A DNA stretch of 64,000 nucleotides. Origin: Doryteuthis pealeii. Lineage: Eukaryota > Mollusca > Cephalopoda > Myopsida > Loliginidae. Below, in pieces: positions 11,885 to 22,869 of this stretch (the stretch's first letter is position 1; every line of letters begins with the position of its first letter). The notes beneath the pieces were generated by a model that did not search any database, was not told the origin of the DNA, and saw only the letters and a list, made by a program, of their open reading frames with translations. The translations under genes were made by a program, and so were the position numbers. The stretch lies in contig CM042145.1 in the NCBI GenBank assembly GCA_023376005.1, positions 58,542,394 to 58,606,393 of the forward strand, written 5' to 3'.

Positions 11885-11977
11885 AGGGGATAGCCACGAC
11901 GAGCTGAACGAGGTGAAACCTGGGTAGGTTTACTGCCTATACCACAGATATAATATATATATATATATATATATATA
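11885..11977 (+). repeat. Repeat end carrying a truncated hammerhead-like block, plus (TA)n
   Basis: 'ctgaacgag' directly precedes 'gtgaaacctgggtagg'. This resembles the CUGA...GAAAC...GUA order but lacks stem II and G8. The GAAACCTGGGTAGG block recurs at 55586. A (TA)n lies at 11951-11977. Confidence 0.35.
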
Positions 11978-12242
11978 CTTTTATGCAAGCAATGGCGTAT
12001 TTCCTATATAAATGGACACGCTTTCTTCCATGATAGTAACATAAACAGCCATATTGCTGTGTAGCTGAGGTTTAAATTTTATGTTGATTTGTTCACATCG
12101 AGAGAGTTCCCATGGTTACAGGCGTAGCTTATGAATGACAGCTTAGTCGTCTGCAACGCGGTTGTCTTTTAATGGCGGGAAATAAATAAGCGTTGAAAAT
12201 TGAAGAAGTCAGAAGACAGCAAGGAGAATTTAAAGGCGGAGA

Positions 12243-12295
12243 GATAAGACGCCATTTTTGTGTGCATTTTTAGAGAGAGAGAGAGAAGAGAGAGA

Positions 12296-12334
<39 letters not shown>

Positions 12335-13080
12335 AATCAAGTGCATGCGTCGTAGAAAAGTATGGAGAAAGAAGTTTGAAGAACATAGAAGAAAAATAAT
12401 ATTCGCTGAAAAAAGAAGAAAAAAAGACAAGAGGAAGAAATGTTAAGAACGAGAGAAAACTATAGATGAAGAGGAATAGGTGGAGGAGGAGACGTATAAG
12501 AGGAATGGGAAGAGGAATGGGAAAAGGAACAGAATCATCAGCAGCAGCGTTGGAAGCACCAACAGAAGAAGAAGAAGAGCAACAGCTGCAGAAGAAGAAT
12601 GAGAGGAAGAGGAAGAATAATAGCAGTGGTAGTAGTAATAGCTTTAAAAAGAAGAATGGCTACAGTAGAAGAGGAAGAAGAAAAAGGAAGAGTAGTAGTA
12701 GTAGTAGTAGTAGTGGCAAAAGCAGACAAGCAGAAGTTGTAATAGTAGAAATAGTAGTAGTTGCTTTAAAAAAGAAGAGCAGTAAAAGAAGAAAGAGAAA
12801 AGAGAGAGAAGAAGAACACTAGTAGTAATAATAATAATAGCTTTAAAAAGAAGAAAAACAGTAGAAGGAGGAGGAGGGAGAGAGCAGAATTAGTAATAGT
12901 AGTAATAGTAGCAGTAGCTTTAAAAAATAAGAAGAAGTGAAGAAAAAGAAGAAAAATAAGAAGAAGAAGTGAAGAAAAAGAAGAAGAAAAAGAAGAAGAA
13001 GAAGAAAAAGAAGAAGAAGAAAAAGAAGAAGAAAAAGAAGAAGAAGAAGAAGAAAAAGAAGAAGAAAAAGAAGATGAAAA
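12243..13080 (+). repeat. Polypurine domain, about 840 bp
   Basis: Almost pure A/G on the plus strand, with (GA)n at 12272-12328 and dense (GAA)n from 12940 onward. A loose unit containing 'tagctttaaaaagaagaa' recurs at about 12640, 12760, 12840 and 12915, so part of the domain arose by amplification of a roughly 80-100-bp unit. The open frames here are low-complexity Arg/Glu/Lys or Ser/Phe strings and are not credible genes. Confidence 0.85.
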
Positions 13081-13274
13081 TATTATAGATGAGGCTGTAA
13101 ATAAGATAACGAAAAAGGGCGACCATAAGGAAAGGAACGAATCATTAAGTTGAATGCCCCTGAGTATCGTGTACTTGCGTGTGAGCGTGAGTATTTCAAG
13201 TAAACCAAGAAGTAAATAGTCAGTTATGTTTAATGATTCAAGGGGAACTGAACATAAAACTCGAGAGAAAGACG

Positions 13275-13370
13275 TCGAACTGCTTAAACAGAAAGCCACC
13301 TTTCTGCATACTTATGCGGCCCTTTGTTTTAACATACGTATGCGGCCTTTTGTCTCAGCATGCTTATCCA
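13275..13370 (+). repeat. Dispersed repeat shared with 20130-20205
   Basis: Shares 'aactgcttaaacagaaagc', 'acctttctgcatac', 'ttttgtctcagcatgctta' with 20.13-20.20 kb. Family not identified. Confidence 0.6.
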
Positions 13371-13554
13371 CTTGGTGAATGGTTGAAGGACTATGGAGCT
13401 TTCAGTTAGAATCAAAAACACCGTATCGGTATGAAATAATGAGATGTGAAAGAAACTTAAAATTTAAGATATACAGTTAGGTAATAGTGGAAATTAACTA
13501 GATTAAGGATGACGTGTGAATGGCTGACCTGTTGGCCTCTGATTAGTCGAAAAG

Positions 13555-13556
<2 letters not shown>

Positions 13557-13635
<79 letters not shown>
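13557..13635 (+). repeat. (GA)n microsatellite
   Basis: About 38 GA units without interruption. Confidence 0.97.
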
Positions 13636-13636
<1 letters not shown>

Positions 13637-13639
13637 CTG

Positions 13640-14225
13640 TCAGAAGTTTACGAAGTGGAAGCACGGTCAGAGTCTGAACTGAGTGTTTGAAGAGAACAGA
13701 CGCAAGATCAGTGTCTGCTATCCAAGGCATTTTAATTGGGTTAAAATTAGATAATTTAGCTCTTAAAAAAACAAACTTTTTGTGTTCGTTATTACAAACT
13801 GCCAACGGGCGCACGCATATTCCACGAAGCTCCCAGGTAATTTCTAGACTCAAAAAATAGAGAAAATGCCAGCCAGTCCAACAACAGATGCAGAATACCA
13901 GCAACTCCGATCCAGAATAGCAGGTACCACAGATCCAGATAAGTATAGAAATTACATACTCCTGGAATTCGACGAAATTTAATGTGCTTTTACATACACC
14001 TTAAATGATATCATTACGTTACATTTGCATACGCAATTGTTAAGTTAACTGAATATTTAGCCCTTAAAATAGCGAACATTCTTGGATCCTTAAAATTGTA
14101 AATACAAAAAATGCGATTTTTGACGGCTCGAGCTGCTAAAATCAAGTCACGGGGGACACTGAACTGTCCAAATAAAGACAATCTATAAAAGTAGACTATT
14201 TCAAGCATTAAAAAAAAAATACTAT
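13640..14225. other. No feature recognised
   Basis: Unique-looking AT-rich DNA. 'aagatcagtgtctgctatcc' is not matched elsewhere in the window. Confidence 0.35.
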
Positions 14226-14228
14226 TAA

Positions 14229-14760
14229 AAACACTAGCAAGAATATGCGCCTTCCGGACGTAAGTATTTAAGTTTTGATATAATGAAATATATTAAATTA
14301 GAAAGACTAACGAAATTGAATAAGAACGTATATAAAAAGATTACACTTATTTTAGTTATATTTGAATTGGTTTCTATATAAAATCATTCATAGGGTTGAT
14401 TTTAATACGTTGGAGAATTAAACAATAATATTTTAGGTCGATAACACCAAGTAATAATTTATCAAACCCAATCTTGTTAAAACCAATATGCAAATTAACC
14501 ACACCATATATTATGTAAACTTAGTGATATATAAGTCACATTGCAGGATTTTAAACATACTAATAACATGAGCTGTTTTGAGGTAAAACTAACTCAGATT
14601 TTCATAGATAAGATTTATTCTATCTATGTATTAATGATTTTATCTATAAATCAAATACTCATTGATAAACATGCAATTTCTGAATGGTATTATGATATAA
14701 GCAGTAACATAGTTTTGGTTACAGGCAGACAGACACAGAATCTCCATTATAATAAGATTG
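14229..14760 (+). repeat. Family C dispersed element, long copy
   Basis: Begins 'actagcaagaatatg' and aligns along its length with 52970-53515. Shared blocks include 'taagtatttaagttt', 'ggtttctatataaaat', 'gataacaccaagtaa', 'tatgcaaattaaccacac' and 'gaatctccattataataa'. The 95-codon frame at 14541 lies inside it and is not conserved in the second copy, so I treat the family as non-coding. Class unknown; no terminal repeats or flanking target duplication could be established. Confidence 0.65.
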
Positions 14761-14895
14761 ACACTCACGATATACAGTTTGGGAAATTATGCCCTTGTCT
14801 ACTGACCGTATCAACCGAATACTTCTGATCATAACGGACATTAAAAAACTAACCCTTTCATCCTCATCTTGCTTGCCAATTCCCCTAACTTGCTG

Positions 14896-15018
14896 ATTTA
14901 CGGTCAAGTTACGTTGAAAGCATCGGCTCCCACTAGATCACCGGAGATAAGCTACGATCAGTTTGTTCAATACTTAATTGGGTGATCACTTAATCAACAG
15001 CAGGTACCGTAAGCAAGC
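14896..15018 (+). pseudogene. 5S rRNA-like pseudogene or 5S-derived SINE head
   Basis: The order follows animal 5S rRNA over the whole length. 'acgttgaaagcatcgg' matches the 5' region, 'actagatcaccggagat' and 'aagctacgatcag' match the middle, 'caatacttaattgggtgatc' matches the conserved 3' promoter block and 'caggtaccgtaagc' matches the 3' end. Length about 122 nt against 120 for 5S. Many substitutions, including in the central 'gttaagc' block, argue against function. It may be the head of a 5S-derived SINE, since the following 'aagctgagttcttt' resembles the tail seen in the tandem copies at 363-950. Confidence 0.65.
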
Positions 15019-15039
15019 TGAGTTCTTTGTTTATCAAAA

Positions 15040-15120
15040 GGATTTGATTCGGCATTAAATCACCAGAAAGTGGGTTGATGTGTCGTAAAACAAAACAACC
15101 AAACCCTAAATTGTTTAGCT
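15040..15120 (+). repeat. Family A 3' terminus
   Basis: 'ttcggcattaaatcacc' then 'gggttgatgtgtcgtaaaac' and an A/C-rich tail. Confidence 0.6.
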
Positions 15121-15123
15121 ATC

Positions 15124-15178
15124 CTAAATATATTTTCTTTATTTGTTAAAGAATAAAGAATCAAGAAAATATATTTAG
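15124..15178. repeat. Perfect 16-bp arm hairpin
   Basis: 'ctaaatatattttctt' (15124-15139) and its exact reverse complement (15163-15178) around a 23-nt loop. AT-rich; no family assigned. Confidence 0.7.
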
Positions 15179-15356
15179 TATTGTAAAATAATGGGTGCAA
15201 GAAAAATAAAACATTTATTGCAAAAACACGGATATAAAATGAGGGTTCAGTTTATTTTATGGTAGGAATTTACGAGCAAATAGTCCTTTACCTAGATACG
15301 TTCATCCCCACAAGCATATACATACATATATGCTACGCCTGTACGTATACATTTAA

Positions 15357-15537
15357 CATAGCGTTAATACCCTTGGAAAAGGTATGCATTCCGTCCAGCT
15401 ATGGGTAAATTGTAGGACAGACTGAGGCTCTTTATCTTTGGGAAGATAACCAGTCTAGGAGAAGGAAAACTTTGAATTCAAATCTGTTAAACTCCGTTTA
15501 AGAAATTTACCTTGTGTCACATCCTGCTCACTCTTTT
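15357..15537 (+). repeat. Family D SINE-like copy
   Basis: 'aaaggtatgcattcc', 'taggacagactgagg', 'aaccagtctaggagaagga' and 'tgtcacatcctgctca' in family D order. Confidence 0.6.
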
Positions 15538-15740
15538 TTTTTCTTTCTATCTTTTTCATCTTTTCATTATGTTCGATTGAAACAGATTAGAGTTATTGCT
15601 TCCACGCGCATATCCCCTCAATCTTTCCCCTACTTTTTTTCTTATATTTTTCTGTTCAACGTGTCCTTTTCTTTCTTTACTCCATAATAAAAACGGAATG
15701 GTCCATTATTTAACTGAGGTGATAAATATCATCCTTTGCT
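15538..15740 (+). repeat. Family B partial copy
   Basis: Contains 'gattgaaacagatta', CT-rich DNA, 'ataataaaaacggaatgg' and 'ccattatttaactgagg', the conserved blocks of family B. Confidence 0.6.
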
Positions 15741-17290
15741 AGGTTTACTTAAGAGCAAAATATGTAAAAAGTATAAGAATCTTGATTTAACTCTAACACT
15801 CTTGTTTTTCTTTCTTTCCTTCTTTTCACTGTATTCAATTGAAACAGATTAACGTTATTGTATAACCCGTCGGTCGCTACTGAGCTAAAGGGCTCACAGA
15901 ATTTCCGAAATTGGCCGTTAAGATCGGATTTTCTGCATCAATCAAGGATTGCAGGGTCTCTATATTTGCCGAAAGTCTAGCCGAATGCCCACGTTGTGTT
16001 CAGATCTCAAACGACTAGAAATCTGCTATAGAAACTGATTTCCAAGGTTAATGGTGGCCTAGTGGCCCCATAAAAACAACGACTCTTTTTCTTCTTCAAA
16101 CTTAACAAAATTTATATTCAAATAACAAAAGAATACAAACAATTATTTCTCAAGACTGTGGGAGTGATGGACCCGTAATTAATAACTTCTGGTCTTCTGT
16201 AAAGTATAGTGCAAAACAGTTTGTAAGTTGACTATGTTTTCAAATGGTCTTAGCTGAAGTCAGTTTCTCGCGGCTCTCAATATTTGCGTTAATCTTCTCA
16301 GCTAGTCCAATCAGATCATGTAATTCTCAAGCAATCACAAATTCATCTGCTCTCAAGCCTGGTTTGGCTTCATCTGCCTGTTCAGCCTCATCTGATTTTC
16401 AAGCAAAACATCTCAGTTAAATAATATTTCGATCGGAACAATTTTATTTCCGGTCGGCATGAAGATATTAGTAACTCTCTCTGGACTTCATACTTTTATC
16501 AAGGGCCCAGCCCCCTTCCTATTTCTAACCAGCCAATCGAATTCACTTCCATCAAATCTACAGGGGCTTCAGTTCTTCCGGGGTTCTCAAGTGTTTCCCA
16601 CAAAATGTGTGGTCTTAAATAAATTTGATTTTCTTTAATTCCGGTTTTTATAAGATTTTCAACAAAGAGTTTTATCTCTTTTCTTAAGTGGAAAAGGAAA
16701 ACGATAAAACGATTCTCTTCAAGTGGTCCAAGATAACCATGAACTCGGCTGGCCATGTTTATCTTGTTCCGTGCCTTTAGTCTGGTCACTTCAAAGGATC
16801 GTCTCAATCGCCGCCAATTTAAAGAGCCTTGCTTCTGGGAGGTCCTCTGCCCACTCGAAATTCCACTTCCGATATGGTCATTTCATGGCCACCATCTGTT
16901 TTGATTCTCCGGCCGAAACGATCGGAAGATCTTAACTTTCGATTTTTCTTTCTTTTTCTAATTTCAAAACCTGAATCAGGTCACAATTGTTTTCGCGTTT
17001 TCACCCCTCTATCTTTCTCCTACTATCTTTCTTTCTTATATTTTTTATGTGTAGCATATCCTTTCTTTCTTCATGATAAAAACGGAATGGTCTATTACTT
17101 AGCTGAGGTGAGGGCACTCAAAAGAAATAAGAATTCAGTGGACAAGCAACACCAGATAATCAGGATTTACATTTTTGCATTTCATCTTGGTCGACTTGTA
17201 CGGTGTCATTTTTAACCAGAGGATGTTGCAAGATGATAACGGTCACACAATTAAGGAACACCAGTTTTAATATATATAGATGCTCTCACA
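15741..17290 (+). repeat. Family B copy split by a 1.1-kb insertion
   Basis: The left part (15741-15860) ends inside 'gattaacgttattg'. The right part (16986-17290) resumes with 'attgttttcgcg' and carries 'aaaaacggaatggtctatta', 'aagcaacaccagataatcag' and 'accagaggatgttgcaagat'. Together they rebuild the order seen uninterrupted at 24.41-24.91 kb. Confidence 0.6.
15861..16985 (-). mobile_element. 1.1-kb insertion with 4-bp target duplication (possible solo LTR)
   Basis: Comparison with other family B copies shows an inserted block between two copies of ATTG (15857-15860 and 16986-16989). If the boundary is shifted by two bases it runs TG...CA, like an LTR, but then the flanking duplication shrinks to AT. 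Strand is given by the longest frame it contains (16499-16807, minus, 102 codons, no family recognised). Near its left edge the minus strand reads 'gccctttagctcagtagcg', which resembles the 5' part of a tRNA but has no B box. Composition is less AT-rich than the surroundings. A solo LTR, a non-autonomous DNA transposon and a decayed SINE composite all remain possible. Confidence 0.45.
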
Positions 17291-17390
17291 CGCATATGCA
17301 TTATTGCACTTAAATATGTGCACCTAGGGGCAAAAGATCATTTACTGTCACTCGTTAGCATGTGACATAATTTTATACTTGACTAGACAT

Positions 17391-17800
17391 AGGCTATACG
17401 GTCGGTCGGAGAGGCCCACTCTGATTAATCGGCTGGTCATGTCAAGCCCTAGAACCTATATGATTGTCCCAACCCGATTGCTCTTAAGGCAAGGCCCAAC
17501 CCTTTTAATTCTATATGTGCTAGAAGGCAGTAGCTGAGGGTCTTTATGTCCTGGGAATGACGCTAAATTCTATATGACGGTGAGGTTCCAGTTTTGAAGG
17601 TTTGGGGAATGTGGAGCGGGGGTCTCCACTATAACCCGGAGTGGTAGTACCTGTTAGGGTCCCATCTATGGGTTAAATAGAAACATGTGTTCATAAGAAA
17701 TGAGTATCAATTAAGAATGAATTTATTTAAAAACTTTGTCGGCATTAAATAACCCACTGAGGTTGATATGCCGTAAAACAAAACAAAACAAAAAAGCAAA
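17391..17800 (+). repeat. Family A LINE 3' region
   Basis: 'gtcaagccctagaacctat', 'ggggaatgtggag', 'ggagtggtagtacctgttag', 'gggtcccatctatgggtt', 'tcggcattaaataaccc' and 'gttgatatgccgtaaaac' followed by an (AAAC)n-like tail. Confidence 0.65.
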
Positions 17801-17969
17801 CAAACAGACAAACAAAAACCAGCAAACTAGACTAGACGGATGCTAGATGTCTGGGGGGGGGGCTAATGTAATCCATGCACGTGAGTGGTTGTCGTCGGAA
17901 TTTAATTTCTCATCGACACCATTTTTTGTTTTTGTTGATCACATTTGATTGGATGAGACTATAGTTGCA

Positions 17970-18520
17970 AAAGATAGGGTTAAAAGCGGGATTTTGATTT
18001 TTTTTTGTCGTCCGGGCCTCCAGCCCAAATTTACGGTAAGTTTTTTTTGTTCGGCAGCGTCGGGCGAATTTCGGGCCCAAGTAAGCTATTTTCCGACTTG
18101 TGTTTTTGTTGCTTTTTTTCGGCAAATTAATGCGACAAAAAGCGGTATTTTACACGCCCCCTTGTTTATTTTTTATCGATAAGTCTATGCAAATATTTTG
18201 CAACCCCTCCACCTTTAACATTTTTTTCGATTGAATTTAGACAAAACAAACTCAAATGTCAAAACAATTTTCATATCGTACACTCTGGCTGTTTTGATTT
18301 TAAAATGTCCTCCCAATAAAATACAAATACGAATTTAATTTAGATATCTTTAGAATTTTTATCGAAAACACATGTCACAAATTTGCTGACAAAAAGTGAC
18401 AAAAACACGAGTCGGAAAATAGCTAACATTGGCCAGATATTCGTCGACGCTGAACAAAAACATAGCGTAAATTAGGGCAGGAGACTGGGACGACAAAAAA
18501 TCAAAATTACCTGAAAAGGA
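17970..18520. mobile_element. Fold-back element with about 120-bp inverted arms
   Basis: The left arm (about 17985-18125) and right arm (about 18395-18515) are imperfect inverted copies. Both, read in the left-arm sense, contain 'attttgattttt', 'ttgtcgtcc', 'aatttac', 'cagcgtcg', 'tagctattttccgact' and 'gtgtttttgt'. The arms differ at many positions, so this is an older insertion. The 270-bp core is AT-rich and non-coding. Confidence 0.55.
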
Positions 18521-19860
18521 ACAGAAGGAAAGCGTTTCACCCCCTATAGCACAATTATTTTGCCCCTGTTAAATCATCGGTTACTCGAGTTAAACTGATT
18601 TTTACAAGGTCAGACGTACACACGCTGCTTATAAGCAACGACTCAAAAGGCAATTCTTTTCGACCTACAACTGCCAGTTTACCTAATACTTTGAAAAGAA
18701 GCAAGTGAGAGATCAACCAACATTTTTCTCTTATTTATATTAAGCCTATAGTAAAAGAAATAGACTTATGTTATAAATGGAAGCAGATTTGAAAGAATCC
18801 GGAGATAGTTCTGATTGTAATTTTTTATTATTTCCTGGCTTTCTTTTTTATTGCCTGTCTCTCTCAATCCATAATCTCAAAAAGAGGCAGCTTGAGAGCA
18901 TAAAATAAATAAACAAATATGTTCTCTCACGTCACTCCCAAACACACACACAAAAAAAGAAAACAAAAACAAAAATAAAAAAAACAAACAAGAAAAAAAA
19001 AAGAAGAAAAACTGCCCCCCAAAGAAAAAAGAGTTTTTAGAGAAGAAAATGAAAATTCAAAATAAAACACATGCTATCCTTGAACTGAATAAAAAGTTTG
19101 GTTTGAAATTCATAGATTACCAATTACAAAAGACATCTGAAAATAACTGAAGAGTACCACAATTGAAACGTAACTACAACGTCCAAATATTAGGACATTA
19201 GATTGGGTAATATTTCATTATTAGAACTAACATAAACATATTAACAAAATTATCCATATTTTCTCGTTTGTTTATAAGATGAATTGCAAATATATTTTTT
19301 TTTGTTTTTTGAGTTTTGCTGTTTAAGAATTGCACGATGGCCAAATATTATTCTTTGTATGCGATATAGTATAAGAACTAAGTTTCTTTCATGGCTAAAA
19401 AGATGGTGAAACCTGGCATCCAGCCGCCATCTTGAATAATATCCTGCAAGCGTAAAGAGTGTAAAAAGGATAATAAAAAAAGACCGAGAAGAAGCAGCAG
19501 ACGACACATTTTACATGAAGCGCCATTGGCCTAGCAAAAAGGAAAAGACAAACTCTGCTCAACTGGAATACAAACCAGTTGTGATGAAAGGGAATGCCGA
19601 AAAAGTAACAAACTTCCCTTCGCCCCCACCCCCAAACAAAAATAACAAAGGAAATACAAAACAAAACAAAGAAAAAACGAAAATCAATACAGAAATAAAC
19701 AAAAAAGATCAACGACCAAAAACAAAAACAAAAACAAAACAAAAAAACAACAACAACAACAAAACAAAAAAAAACAACAACAAAACAAGACAAAACAAAC
19801 AGTTGCGCATTATTTCCTTTGGTCGGAATACGTTCACTCAATTCGCCCAAGAGAAAAAGA
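18521..19860. other. AT-rich and A-rich low-complexity DNA
   Basis: A/C-rich homopolymer-like stretches at 18950-19010 and 19620-19800. The long frames here (for example 19395-19850 minus and 19515-19886 plus) are low-complexity Phe/Val or Lys/Asn/Thr strings without domains. Confidence 0.5.
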
Positions 19861-19861
19861 G

Positions 19862-20025
19862 AATCAAAGGTTTCGGAATTTTCTAGATGTTCATATTTAT
19901 ATCACAAAACCTGGTGTCTACCGTATTCCTTATATCCTTATATAATCAAAGGTTTCGGAATTTTCTAGATGTTCATATTTATATCACAAAACCTGGTGTC
20001 TACCGTATTCCTTATATTTACATAT
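19862..20025 (+). repeat. 82-bp tandem duplication, two near-exact copies
   Basis: 19862-19943 and 19944-20025 match base for base except at the extreme 3' end of the unit. The near-perfect identity implies a recent event. Confidence 0.85.
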
Positions 20026-20129
20026 ATAAACGTCTATAGATATAAACAAACACACACGCACACAGATATAATAATATCAGTAATATAGTTTGCTATATTT
20101 ATAAATAGAGGGTGCTCAATATCAGTGGT

Positions 20130-20205
20130 CGAGCCAAACTGCTTAAACAGAAAGCAACCTTTCTGCATACACATGGGGCTTTTTGTCTCAGCATGCTTAT
20201 CATTG
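20130..20205 (+). repeat. Dispersed repeat shared with 13275-13370
   Basis: Same blocks as the 13.3-kb copy, ending 'gtctcagcatgctta'. Confidence 0.6.
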
Positions 20206-20234
20206 ATCTTCGGACTGTCTGCGATATCCTAATA

Positions 20235-20237
<3 letters not shown>

Positions 20238-20310
<73 letters not shown>
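20238..20310 (+). repeat. (CA)n-(TA)n compound microsatellite
   Basis: About 24 CA units then 12 TA units. Confidence 0.97.
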
Positions 20311-20321
<11 letters not shown>

Positions 20322-20457
20322 AGTATTCTATTTGAGATTATTTTAAATATAAAATAAAATAATGATAATAATAGAAAACAAAATTAAATTTGTGAACAAT
20401 AGATGATCATCAGGGCAGAGTTTGTTGATTTTTAAAAGACGATATATATATATATAG

Positions 20458-20705
20458 GGGGTCGGGTTTGCTCAGTCGGTAGAGCGCTCGGCTAGAAACC
20501 ACAAAGTTCCTAGTTCGATACCGGTCCTCGGCAACTCAGCGTATGAGTAGCACAGGGATCTGTGCGGTAAAGTAAGGAGCTGATGGTAGGTATGGTGCTC
20601 CACCTCAGATGCTAAAAACAATCTCCTTGGTCTAGCGCTATTGAAAAGCGGATAGACTCCCTCGATGACTGACTGATACCGACTTTAGGCCGCCCCGTCG
20701 ACTTT

Positions 20706-20707
<2 letters not shown>
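20458..20707 (+). repeat. tRNA-derived SINE, full-looking copy
   Basis: The head carries a good A box ('gctcagtcggtagagc', 20470-20485) and B box ('agttcgatacc', 20512-20522). The spacing fits a pol III type 2 promoter. The body continues with 'gatctgtgcggtaaagtaag', 'ctccacctcagatgctaaaa', 'ggtctagcgcta' and 'gactccctcgatgactgact' and stops at a (TA)n tract (20708-20750). The body end recurs at 28.89-29.0 kb without the head. The head is tRNA-like but lacks a clean cloverleaf 3' side, so it is a SINE and not a tRNA gene. Confidence 0.8.

Positions 20708-20750
<43 letters not shown>
20708..20750. repeat. (TA)n microsatellite at SINE 3' end
   Basis: About 21 TA units immediately after the SINE body. 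Confidence 0.95.
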
Positions 20751-20753
<3 letters not shown>

Positions 20754-20756
20754 TCC

Positions 20757-20830
20757 GTTCTTCCGCATGAGTAGGATGTTACACAATTTCTAAAGCGGAG
20801 TTTGAATTCAGTTATCTGCTAACGCCCACA
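20757..20830 (-). repeat. Family D fragment, inverted
   Basis: On the minus strand: 'aattcaaactccgcttta' then 'aacatcctactcatg', matching the family D end. Confidence 0.5.
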
Positions 20831-21169
20831 CGCATACACAGAGTTGATTGATATCTATGCATGCATTCAAGTAAGTATCTATCTATCTATCTATCTATCT
20901 AATTATTTGCATGCAAAGAAAAGAAAAAGACCGAAAAATGACTTTCTCTATTTGCTAATCCTATATTAAATATCTGGAAATGCATATTACGGTGAGCCAT
21001 TTCTAGAAAGAGTTTGAAATATCTCTTTATCAATGCGACAGCGAACATGTAGATTTCTTTATCTTTTTCCTTAGAGATGAACATTCCGATTCTCTTCCAA
21101 TATAGAAACAGGCTCTCCTTACCAGATTTAGTAGATAGTAACAAATTAACCCTTCAGCCTACGTATCAG

Positions 21170-21720
<551 letters not shown>

Positions 21721-21726
21721 AATAGG

Positions 21727-22272
21727 GGGGGGGGTACATATTCAATCGAGTTTTTCTTCAAAAAGTATACTTTGACCCAATAAAATAAGGTTTGCATTAA
21801 ATAGATATTTATTTCTAGAATCTAAAAATATAACATTTTAAACTTAACATCAGACTTTTCACATTTTAAATGAATTTTATATATTAATTTTTCATAGCAA
21901 AAATACTAAATTAAGGTTTTGAAATAAAATAACTAATGCATTATAAAATTTATTAATTGTTAAATCAATACTGAAAATTTCATTAAAATCGAATAATCAC
22001 CTGATTTTTGGTAATTTTTTTTTGCAATCGCGAATGTTACAGTAAAATTGTAAGCAAGCACTTAAAACCCTCGAAAAAGAGACAGAATGGCGAATCGCGT
22101 CGAAATTGACCAAAACAAATCCCTTTAAATGTATTAAAAATAAACTGCATATGTAATGATATTTTTCTTTTTTTAATGATGGTCATTATGTTACTACTTA
22201 TCGATTTAGACAAAGTTTGACCTTAAATAATAGATTTAATTATTTTTAATTCGCTTTTAAAACTCGTAGAAG
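21727..22272 (+). repeat. Large inverted repeat, left copy
   Basis: About 545 bp that reappears in reverse orientation at 26852-27392. Shared blocks include 'tcaatcgagtttttcttcaa', 'aatgaattttatatattaa', 'atttcattaaaatc' and 'gtcgaaattgaccaaaac'. Non-coding and AT-rich. The G8-9 homopolymer at its left edge also occurs at the third partial copy (27701). Confidence 0.7.
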
Positions 22273-22323
22273 CTGATTTTTTGCCAGTCCCTAGAATACA
22301 GTCCCCAGATTGCCAACTATGTG

Positions 22324-22850
22324 CAGGTAGAGACTGATTGCAGCAGATCTTAAGTGGGTGCTTCACATCTTTGACTGGTGGTCGGTACCGTTGGCGCCAC
22401 GACCAGATTGGAAAAACAATCGCAGACACATTTAACACCGAGATTCGCTCGAATAACTTAAAAGCAAACAGGAGCACAATATATTTTGTTAAGGCTGAAG
22501 AGAAAACCCCTTCACAGACGGAAGGGAATACCTAGTATGTTCTCATCAGCTATAGACTGGCAGTTTTGCGTGTAACTTTACTCAAGCTGGAGAGTCCATG
22601 AAGGAAAAACTTCATTCAATATGTAATTCTTTTATTTTATTCCTTATTTTATTTTATGCTTTTCTTCTGTTAATTTGACTTTAAAATACTTTCATATGAC
22701 CTCCTCTCCCCCCCTCCACACCCTTCACAAACAGAAAGGAATATCCAGGATGTTCTCATCAGCTTTAGACTGGCAGATGAGAGTAGATCTGGTAAATCAG
22801 CTAACATTTCCCAATCACGTGGTAGAGGCAAACTTACTCATTTTCTAACT
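22324..22850 (+). pseudogene. Non-LTR retrotransposon-like C-terminal fragment, broken and partly duplicated
   Basis: From 22338 the frame reads 'QQILSGCFTSLTGGRYRWRH' then 'DQIGKTIADTF' and 'IYFVKAEEKTPSQ'. I recognise this order (ILSGC, GRYxWRHDQ, FVKAGE) from reverse-transcriptase polyproteins common in marine invertebrates, upstream of a restriction-like endonuclease region. It stops at 22535. A second piece at about 22722-22850 repeats 'cttcaca(a/g)ac' to 'agactggcag' and continues in another frame as 'SSALDWQMRVDLVNQLTFPN', which matches the next family segment. So the fragment is interrupted by about 190 bp between two overlapping copies. No catalytic RT motif is present here. Family naming (R2-like) is tentative. 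Confidence 0.5.
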
Positions 22851-22869
22851 CTACAAAGCAAATGATTAT

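Noticed and set aside
12466..13299. Frames of 118 and 177 codons in the polypurine domain
   Set aside because: Low-complexity Arg/Glu/Lys and Ser/Phe strings with no domain; produced by A/G composition.
16499..16807. 102-codon minus frame
   Set aside because: No family recognised and lies inside an inserted repeat; described there rather than called as a gene.
20395..20420. TCATCAG near 20408 beside a (TA)n tract
   Set aside because: CUGAUGA is present on the minus strand but is not followed by a stem II and GAAA.
20458..20533. A functional tRNA gene
   Set aside because: A and B boxes are good but the acceptor and anticodon arms do not close properly and the sequence continues into a SINE body.
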